A DNA stretch of 64,000 nt from Polytrichum commune (taxonomy: Eukaryota > Streptophyta > Polytrichopsida > Polytrichales > Polytrichaceae), in assembly GCA_950295325.1 (NCBI GenBank), contig OX485808.1:40385180-40449179 (forward strand), in the 5' to 3' direction. A program made the position numbers and the translations under genes. Below, piece by piece: positions 56,502 to 64,000 of the stretch (positions within the stretch are counted from its first letter, which is position 1; each line of letters starts with the position of its first letter). The notes beneath the pieces were generated by a model, which was given only the letters and a program-made list of their open reading frames with translations, ran no database searches and had not been told where the DNA came from.

Positions 56502-57870
56502 ACCTGCTCATGCAAAGGCTGACTGTCAGGCCTTTGTCCCAACCCAACCTCCGCATGCGCATCATGCATTGGTTCATCGACTGGGTTAGGAGTAGAGGTA
56601 TCACCAGGCCCTTGCGGGCCTTCAACATCTAACATGGGCTCGTCCACCGGGGTCTGGTCGGGGACGGGGTTTGGGTGGGCCGACCCAAACCCTGCTGCTT
56701 GGCGAGCGTCGCTCTGGGACGCTGCAACGTCGGCACTGTTTGGGTCGGACGACCCAAACATGTGGGGGTCGTCCCGCTGGTGGTGTGGGGGCGAGAGGAT
56801 GGGAGGCCGGAGCGGCGGGGGCGCCAACGAGCTGGACGCTCCGGGGACGCGCCAAAGGTTGGGGTCGTTCACCTGCTGGACGGGCGCGTAAGGGCGGGCG
56901 TGAGGCTGCAGCAAGTGCGCGAAGCTGAAGGACTGCTGCGGCGTGGGCCGCGTGCCGATATCCTGTGGAGGAAAGCCTGCGGGCAAGTGAAGGAATGAAC
57001 TCGGGGGAGCCATCACCAATCCCTACGCCAGCATGCCCTGGATCACTTGCGTGATCAGGTCCGCTTGGGACGGAGGTGGGGCCATCGCCCTTTGCCGCTC
57101 CTGCTCCAACAAGAGAGCCCTCAACTCCGCGACTTCGTTGCGGACCGAGGGCTCCTCGGCGGCGGCCTTTTCCAATCGGACGCGTTGCTCCTCGTCCCGG
57201 AGCATCTTCGCGTTGGCCTCCTCCACGGTGAGGACCTCGGGTTTCACCTTCACCATCCCGGCGAACGCTGTGGGAGAGGCAGGATCCGACCTCAGCCTCT
57301 TCGCGAGCTCCATGTCGTCCTCGTCCTCGGAGCTTATGGCGATCGTCTCCTCCACCGCATAGTCGCTGTATAATTTCTTCCCCTTCAGCATTCGCCGCTC
57401 CCTGAAGGTGGCCGTCGCGTCCCTCGAATACATGTCCTTCGCGTCGGCCACCGTTAGGACGGGTACTAACTTGCTCTGCGGCGTGGCAGCCCGCATGGCC
57501 TTCTTCCGCTGAGGGGCCTCGGATTCTTGAATGAATCCTGTTGCCCCTTCCTCCACCTCTCCTTCCACTTTCTCCTCCTCCTCCTCTTCCTCTTCCTCCT
57601 CCGCAACCTCGCACCTGCCTCCACGGACGGATTGCCCGGATGCAATCCGATGAGGGGTTCTGGCAATTGAACGGGGGCCTACATGACGAATTCGCCTGGG
57701 TTGATTCGCCTGGCCATATCCAACGGGTTCTCGCCCCCGTCGACGATCTCTTCAACGTAGGATCCGGGTATCCAGTCGAGGATGTCCATTCTCTTCGCCA
57801 GCGCCTTCTGGGTCCTGTAGAATTGAACATCGGCATCCTCCACATAGGAGTAGATGTTCAACCCAGACAT
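56502..57870 (-). pseudogene. Copy X long gene, exon 3: coiled-coil/SIM region, broken
   Basis: Starts after acceptor TGTACAG with MSGLNIYSYVEDADV, homologous to MLGLQVNSFVQDSDY in Y. TAG codons at 57679-57681 and 57023-57025 and a frame change near 57600-57650 break it. Preserved: an acidic Glu run, SIM-like TIAISSEDEDD, VKPE, a coiled coil (VRLEKAAAEEP to LLLEQERQR) and a Pro/Gln-rich tail. Two family palindromes (56669, 56738) fall inside the coding sequence. Copy Y splits the 3' end. Confidence 0.78.
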
Positions 57871-58224
57871 CTGTACAATCCAAATCAATAGTATTAGTAT
57901 CACAAATGAAGAATAAGCAAAAATAACACCCAAAACAAAACAAGAATACTTAGTTTGGGTCGAGCGACCCAAACTGTGCATGCCCATAGTTTGGGTCGTT
58001 CGACCCAAACTGTGCATGCCCCTAGTTTGGGTCGCTCGACCCAAACTGTGCATGCCCCTAGTTTGGATCGAACGACCCAAACTGTGCATGCCCATAGTTT
58101 GGGTCGAGCGACCCAAACCAAGCATGCCCATAGTTTGGATCGCTCGACCCAAACCAAGCATGCCCTAGTTTGGGTCGCTCGACCCAAACCAGGCATATAG
58201 ATCCACGAGGTTAGTTTCTCACCA
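57871..58224. repeat. Intron 2 of copy X long gene with seven palindromes
   Basis: GTTTGGGTCG-arm palindromes start at 57953, 57989, 58025, 58061, 58097, 58133 and 58168 with 36-bp period and spacer TGTGCATGCCC or CAAGCATGCCC. Five are perfect; two have GGATCG arms. Centres alternate AG, TT, CT, AA. This is the most regular array in the window. Confidence 0.93.
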
Positions 58225-58374
58225 TTGCTGCAAAAACCGGTTTGGAGCCCCCGAAGACGTTGAAGATGAAGTCCCCCCTCTTCGTGAGGGTCCTCATCAT
58301 CCGCAGGTAAAAATCCATCCGCGGGGTAGTTGGCGTACTTCGCCTCGTCGTACAAGCTCCTGCTGGTGCCCAAC
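58225..58374 (-). pseudogene. Copy X long gene, 3' fragment of exon 2
   Basis: Encodes RMDFYLRMMRTLTKRGDF and FNVFGGSKPVFAAM before a GTGAGA donor, homologous to RMDFYIGVLKALTV and YNVFGGTKFMYAAL in Y. The upstream part is lost at an LTR fragment. Confidence 0.8.
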
Positions 58375-58999
58375 TGTCGCAACCCTTGCTAGTTTTCCTT
58401 CACCCAGCTTGACCGCCTTTCCAACCTAGCAAGTGCCACGAGCGCTAACCTGCACATCCCACACACATGCATGGTTAGCTCCCAAAACCGCGGACCTTCA
58501 AGCTCATGGCTAGGTCACCAAACCCTCCTACACATGCATTCGGGACTCTCCCCTTTGTAGGTAGCCAATGGCTAAGGTGGACTTCCATCCATGGAAGTCC
58601 ACTCTTAAGTTGATCATCGTGTTGCCAAAACAACACTACAACTACCCGGAGCACATTGCCAAGTATGCTCCGGGGGGGTCGGTCGGCTAAGCCGCCTCAC
58701 CCATATAAGCCTCTAGGACTTTGGGCGGGGCCCCTACCCCACCATCAAGTATCCTTTTGTCTCTCTACAAGGGTTGGGGCCAAGTGGACATTTTCCCTTA
58801 GCCGCTGGGGCTAGAACCTCCCAGCAGCTTCAGACCACCATAACTTCTACATATGATGTCTGATGCTCTCAAGCGACCACTCTATCGTCATCTACTCTTT
58901 GCGTAGATGCCGATGGAATCCTCACCTGCCCCATTCGAGCAAGTATTGAGGAAGTTATGGCTCCTCAAACCTTGGCAGTCCCGGGCACCACTCCCAGGT
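58375..58999 (-). mobile_element. Truncated, diverged LTR of the 4653-type retrotransposon
   Basis: Reverse orientation, starting TGTCGCAACCC at 58375 and stopping mid-LTR at the CCTGGGAGTGG segment. About 625 bp of the 976 remain with many substitutions. Exon 2 resumes directly at the break, so a deletion removed the rest of the LTR and most of exon 2. Confidence 0.85.
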
Positions 59000-59104
59000 C
59001 GCTGTGATCAAGTAGATTTCTCCTCTTAGCTCGTTATATTTTTTTTGCTTGTGGCTAGCGTTGTCAATAGAGGAGAATTTATTGATCATCTGGTATTTGA
59101 AGTC
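59000..59104 (-). pseudogene. Copy X long gene, 5' fragment of exon 2
   Basis: Starts after acceptor TGTACAG and encodes MINKFSSIDNASHKQKK and ELRGEIYLITAT, homologous to the start of Y exon 2 (ILTKFSSIDM, ELKGELKLITAT). It ends at the LTR fragment. Confidence 0.8.
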
Positions 59105-59163
59105 CTGTACATGAAGTCAAGAACATATGTTAGAGAACACATCATGAAAAAAATGGAACAGCA

Positions 59164-59242
59164 GTTTGGGTCGATCGACCTAAACTTTAAATCTAATGAA
59201 GACTATAAGACAATCCAAGAGTTTGGGTCGATCGACCCAAAC
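59164..59242. repeat. Two palindromes in intron 1 of copy X long gene
   Basis: 59221-59242 is perfect (GTTTGGGTCG arm, centre AT) and 59164-59185 has one change. The perfect one overlaps the first bases after the GTGAGT donor region. Confidence 0.92.
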
Positions 59243-59250
59243 TTACTCAC

Positions 59251-60576
59251 CTCCCATTTTGGGTTCTTGTCTTTTGCATTCTCTTTTTCCTTGGGAGGCC
59301 TGCCATAGAACTCCCACACATCCCTCGAGGCTATTATATTCCTAATCCAGGATGCCTGATACGCCCTCTTTTTATTCCCCATGTTGAAAAACCTGGAGAT
59401 GTCACTGAGGACGGTCTCGTTGTCCGACCAAACCACCAGTGTCTTCCATACCTTCAGCTTCTCCTTCTGGTTGTTGGGGTCGTCCCATTCAGTCATCAGC
59501 TGGATTTTTTTGGAGGCCTCGACACTATGCTGGCCGTCAATCAGCCAGAAATCTCCTTTAGAAATCGCCAGCCACATATCAGCCGTAGGCATTCTTTTTA
59601 GCCCCTGGGGCATCACGACAATTGTCTGCCTGTCGTCCTTGAACTGCCCGCCCAAGATTTGAGCGACCATCCAATCGACATAGGCATCCTCCTTGGCTCG
59701 AACACACTTTTCAGGTGGCGCAAGGTGGCATTGTGCAATGTTCACCTCGAACTTGAAGTCCCTGCCCATGAAGAAGCAATGGAGGCATTTCGTCTCAAAA
59801 TTGTCGTTGATTTTTTTAATTTCCCCAGCATCAACCTCTTGGCCAGGCTTGGGCATCCGCAACTCTGGCGAAACTGGCTCGGTGGTCATGACTGATGACT
59901 CTCTTGCCCTTTTCGACGGGGTCGTCTGCCGGCTTCCTGAGGGCGTTGGCGTCTCGCTGTCAGCCGGAGTCGAGGTAGTGCTCGTTCTCCTAGAATATGC
60001 CAGAACCGCCCGCGGAATCCTCACAGATTGGGGTCTGGAGGAACCTGCTCCTTCTTCTGTCTTGGCCTTCCGCTTGACAGGTTGTTGCGTTTTTGGTTTG
60101 CTTTGCAACGCCTTATTCAAAACCGTGATCGCTTGTTTCAGTTTTGTGAACCTGCTAGCGACCTTGGTGTTCGATACAGTGCCATCTATGAAGATGGTCT
60201 CCGGTTTTATGGTGTCCGGGTCAACGCACATCTCCTTGGCGTATAGGGGGTCGAAAGCCTCGGAGAATTGGTGCATGAACATATGCACGTTCTGCACGGC
60301 GGAGTTCTCTAGAATAACGTCCACGTGCTCCCAGAGAGGTTGGACGGAAGCAACCTCCCATCCCGTCAGCGTTGCCCAGGTGTGTTGCTCGTGGGTCCCC
60401 ACTTTCACCACGAACAAGAGCTTGTACTGGGAGGCTTTCACAACCTGAACGGACCACGCAAGAATGATTCCATCCTTTGGGACGTATGAGTCGTCCTGTG
60501 GAGTTTCGTACTCCTCCCAAAGGTGGTCTGGGGCGAGCATGAACCACCTCTCTCCAGGTCTCTTTTTAGTGGCCAT
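59251..60576 (-). CDS. Copy X long gene, exon 1: ParB/DGQHR-like domain
   Basis: 442 codons from ATG 60576 (after acceptor CTTACAG) to donor GGGAG|GTGAGT; fully open. Layout: N-terminal region with a YVPKDGIILAW stretch, a basic linker (KRKAKTEEG, PSKRARE) suited to nuclear import, then the domain with DDRQTIVVMP, GDFWLIDGQHSVEAS and FFNMGNKKRAYQASW. It ends KNPKWE, showing Trp where Y has TGA. The exon is intact but the gene as a whole is broken downstream. DNA binding of the adjacent palindromes is inferred from fold resemblance and context. Confidence 0.78.
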
Positions 60577-60601
60577 CTGTAAGTCCAGAACAAAATTGTT
60601 A

Positions 60602-61020
60602 GTTTAGGTCGATCGACCCAAAGTTTTTCAACTTGGATTGAACATCAGTGCGAATTGAAGGGTGCTCTACTGGCCATCATGAATAGGTTTGGGTCGACCG
60701 ACCCAAACCCAAGCCTCGAATAGCCTAATCGTATAAGAATTATTGGTAGAATTAGGGTCTTAAGAATATGAATATATTGAATATTGTGTAGTGGTCAAAT
60801 TATCCAACAGGAGAGCAATTTTTGGTGACCTTCTAGAGCCGTGCTGGACGTATGTGGACATGCCAACAAATATCAGACGATTTCAAATTATAGCCATTTG
60901 AATATAATTTCTTGTTGATGGTGGGAAGGATGTTTATTTTGGGATATTGGATTTGTAGGTTGCAGAGTTTGGGTCGAGCGACCCAAACCAGCTGCAGAGT
61001 TTGGGTCGGTCGACCCAAAC
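60602..61020. repeat. Palindrome array upstream of the ParB-like exon, copy X
   Basis: GTTTGGGTCG sites at 60602 (imperfect), 60687, 60967 and 60999. The last two align with the sites at 34 and 66 in copy A, including the linking CAGCTGCAGA. Confidence 0.92.
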
Positions 61021-61123
61021 TAGCTGCCCAGTTAATTCTTTATGGGTTTGGGGTTTTATATAGAGGTTTCGGGCGTCTACCGAAACCGTAGTGTTTCAAT
61101 ATTCACCCATCATGTTTTACGCT

Positions 61124-61153
61124 GCATATACAATGCTTATGCATTGTATATGC
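61124..61153. promoter_or_regulatory. Conserved leader hairpin, copy X
   Basis: Perfect 13-bp stem GCATATACAATGC with loop TTAT. Same core as 181-218 in copy A. Confidence 0.6.
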
Positions 61154-61159
61154 ATGAAG

Positions 61160-62110
61160 ACCCTAAAGGCTAAGAAGCAGGTTATGTTGAGTGAGATAAG
61201 TTACCTTGATGCAAGCTCTGCCAATCTGATGCTGTTTTGCGAATAGGTTTTGCGAATCTGATTCTTAGAATCAGATTACACCTGAACACTCAGATATCAC
61301 TAACACTCACTAAAATTCCACTCACTGGATTTTACAAACAACTCACACACACTTCAAAACAACAAAAGCACTCTGAAATCACTACAAGGGCGCACTTTAA
61401 AACAAAAACACACTCCTAACCAACAAACACACACTGAAATCACTCAATGCTCGTATTTTTAAACAAAACAACACTCCTAAACAACAAACACACTATGAAA
61501 TCACTCAATGCGGATACTTTTACACAAAAACACTACCCTACTACAATCACTCCTAAACCCTTACAAGAAGAAGAGAGAATGAGAGACGGCGAGAAGAATG
61601 AGAGAAGAGAGAAGGAGAGTATGAGAGAATGAGAGAATGAGAGAATGAGTGTAAATCGAAAGGCGCCGCTAGGCGGATGCGCCGCTTCCAGTCCTAACCA
61701 ATAAACACACTCTGAAATCACTCAATGCTTGTATTTTTAAACAAAACAACACTCCTAAACAACATACACACCCTGAAATCACTCAATGCGCATATTTTTA
61801 CACAAAAACACTACCCCAACCCCTAAACACACTCTACAATCACTCCTAAACCCTTACAAGAAGAAGAGAGAATGAGAGAAGAGGGTTACAAGAATCAGAG
61901 AGGTGGAAAGGAATGAGAGAGAGAATGTGGGAAGCGGCGTTAGGCGGAGGCGCCGCTTCACGACAAGGTGAGAAATGAAGGAGAGAAAGGAGGGAGCTTG
62001 GCGCGGAGGGAGTTAAATAGACAAAGCGAAGGGTCGCCATGGGACCCAATCTGGGCCATGGGAGCGCCCCAAGCCCATCTACGGCTCACAAGCCTCGCGG
62101 GCAGCCACCC
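61160..62110 (-). promoter_or_regulatory. Leader region of copy X long gene
   Basis: Imperfect tandem repeats with AACAACACTCCTAAACAAC and CTGAAATCACTCAATGC (61330-61810), GAGA tracts (61565-61640, 61860-61930) and GGCGCC-rich blocks (61660, 61940). It aligns with 240-1140 in copy A. No gene. Confidence 0.5.
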
Positions 62111-64000
62111 TGCCATGTGTCAACACCTTATTGGTGATGGTGGCTACCCGAGGCTTCTGGGGTGCACACCTGGCGCCTAGCGGCCACCCAGCCTCCTGCC
62201 CGGCCCCGGCCTTCTAAGCCGCTATCTATAGCGGCTTAGCCCAAAAATCGAAAAGCAACATAGCCTAAGGTATTGCACAAAATTAACACCATCACCAACT
62301 CTGATTTTAATGGTGTTCAATTCAATGGTCCCGCGTTGGAATTGCTTACATCATAGAATGAATCCATTATTTGTTTTAGTATTTGAATATTGTAGTCATA
62401 TGGAGTAAGATGAGAGCGATACAAAGTCTAAGAGGAGTATTTCATAAGTATATTGCAATCCTCAAATGCAATTGCACGGTGCAACAATTAAAATATGGTG
62501 ACAATTTACATGGTCAAGGGTTTAGTGCTCTCTATTGTAATTTCTATAACCCAAGTTCATAGAAGATAAGGCTCTAGCCTACAATGGATATTACCCACCC
62601 AAGTAGCATTAAATTCAACATTTATATCAGTACATAGAAGTTGACATTTGAAGTACATGGGAGATACACAAAGATTACAAATTTATCTACTGCAACCCCA
62701 TGGAGTTCAACATCATATGAAGCCATTTAAGCATTAAGCTTGATGTTCGATGATCCCTCCAACCTAAACCCTAAACCCTAAACACCGCAAGCCTTAAATG
62801 AATGGCACATAAGGTTAAATGACAGGGCCTTAGTGCTTGTAGTTTCCAATACAAATGTATATTGTCTTGACAACATCCTAATCATATGTGCTCACGATCA
62901 TGTCAACCAATATTAAGTTATAACAATGTCTATCTAAAAAGAAGAGTATAATAACTTGATTATAGTATATATGATCTTCATACTAGATTTCAAATGGACT
63001 TCATGATAGTTTCAAACATCCTTGAAAGAGTGAACTAAAAAGTCCTATTCGTGATGGAATTCCCATTAATGCCTTTCACATAGGTTATCCATTGCCACAC
63101 TTGTATGTTGGACAATGGATCAACGTTGTGTGCACACATTACAAACGTCACATGTTCTTTTAAAGCTTTTCTCATTTTATTGTTGCAAATTGAAAGTTGG
63201 CCAATTTATTCAAATTTGTCATGAGATCAATATTATTCCTTGTTTTCAATGTATAAGTCCTCATGTGAAAGTCTTCATAACGACATAAACTGTAATTGTA
63301 TTTGGTCGCTTTGGCTATATGAAGTTTCATAATGTTGCCACATATATTGTCAAGATATTATTTGAAATAAACCATAATATTTGAGTCCAAGTAGAGTAAT
63401 ATCCTGGAAGTACATAATTTAATTTGTATGCAATGCATCAATGTGAAGTTGTGGAGGATGGGTTCTCAAAATCAGTTATCAAATATCATTTTCTTCCCAA
63501 TGGTGCATGTCATAGGCACATAAAATGAGACAGTCTACCCCCATCAACAATAATTTTAATTTTTTTGACAAATATTGTTATAGGATATTGGAAGATATAT
63601 TGGAGATCTTTCTTTATCATTTTTTTTCCATATCCTTACTAACACTATATTCAAACATGTAACTTCAACATATTACCATAGATAATATTGAGTGTTTGAG
63701 TTTACATTTGATGTTACTTACTTTCATAGTGGTATTAGTATTGAGTAGATGCGTTCGTATTTAGTGTATCAAACTCTAAATATGTTATTTATTGTAGGGA
63801 CACTACAACACTACATTTTTCGTCAAACATTTTTTAAAACAAATAAAGTTAACTACATTTTTTTGACAGGTCAAATCACAAATAACTTAAGTTACAAAAC
63901 CCAACTACACAAAATATGATATCTAGTGTTTGATACCCTATATACAAGCGCATGCACTAAATATCAATAACCATATGAAAGTCAGTGACATAAAATGTAA
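62111..64000. other. Non-coding centre of copy X
   Basis: AT-rich; aligns from about 62250 with 1200 onward of copy A, without A's MITE. Contains CCCTAAACCCTAAACCCTAA at 62764-62784 and the family segment GATATCTAGTGTTTGATAC at 63918. No gene is supported up to the window end. Confidence 0.5.

Larger units (their letters stand above)
36060..64000. mobile_element. Copy X of the large element, interrupted by copy Y, right end outside the window
   Basis: The left terminus AACACTATATTCGTTA starts at 36060. On the minus strand, from the right, come leader, palindromes, ParB-like exon, broken exon 2, exon 3, [Y insertion], rest of exon 3, phosphatase exon and small-gene exons. Its DUF7869-like gene should lie beyond 64000. 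The GTTTGGGTCG arm links it to copy A. Confidence 0.88.

Noticed and set aside
56622-57845. 407-codon minus-strand frame
   Set aside because: Homology to copy Y lies in another frame at 57568-57023; this Arg/Gly/Ser-rich frame is a shadow of GC-rich coding DNA.
57953-58189. CRISPR-like array of palindromic repeats with even spacing
   Set aside because: Spacers are repeats of one another, there are no cas genes, the DNA is plant nuclear, and similar sites lie singly in introns and coding sequence.

Overview
The window is nuclear DNA of a streptophyte (land plant or close algal relative), with almost no ordinary host genes. Evidence for this is short GT-AG introns of 130-340 bp, interstitial TTTAGGG tracts, a Ty3-type LTR retrotransposon with a tRNA-iMet-like primer site, and dead transposon copies whose nonsense codons fit C-to-T decay. 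I cannot name the species. I see no rRNA gene, canonical tRNA, CRISPR array or bacterial-type operon.

The main content is four copies (A, B, X, Y) of one large DNA transposon family, nested in each other. Copy Y (39170-56497, 17,328 bp) is complete. It has near-perfect 28-bp terminal inverted repeats starting AACACTATATTCGTTA and a 4-bp target duplication CTCA. It is inserted inside an exon of copy X, and removing Y plus one CTCA restores X's reading frame. Each copy has the same plan: terminus, a two-exon gene for a DUF7869-like protein (probable RNase H-fold transposase) pointing outward, a long non-coding centre, then a divergent multi-exon gene. That gene appears to encode one long protein with a ParB/DGQHR-like domain, a conserved unknown region, an acidic/coiled-coil region with SUMO-type motifs and a plant FCP1/HAD-like phosphatase domain. 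A small basic-protein gene follows, then the other terminus.

A striking extra is arrays of 22-bp perfect palindromes (10-bp arm, 2 free bases, inverted arm) in front of both genes and inside introns. The arm differs by lineage: GTTTGGGTCG in A and X, TTTACGAACG in B, TTTACGGACG in Y. A ParB-like protein next to many parS-like palindromes that change with the element suggests a self-recognition, maintenance or self-regulation system.

Layout: 1-16003 is copy A, missing its left part, with a MITE, a 746-bp insertion holding a tRNA-like fold, and a 7.2-kb Ty3 retrotransposon with identical LTRs. 16004-19372 holds a protein-kinase gene with one in-frame TGA, G/C-rich minisatellites and a hAT-like right end (H1). 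19373-36058 is copy B, split by hAT-like element H2 (20419-24859), itself hit by a 2.8-kb LTR-like insertion, plus a solo LTR at 30724-31697. From 36060 to beyond 64000 is copy X, interrupted by Y and by an LTR fragment. Y is the least damaged copy: its DUF7869 gene is open and its long gene has one visible nonsense codon. B and X are dead.
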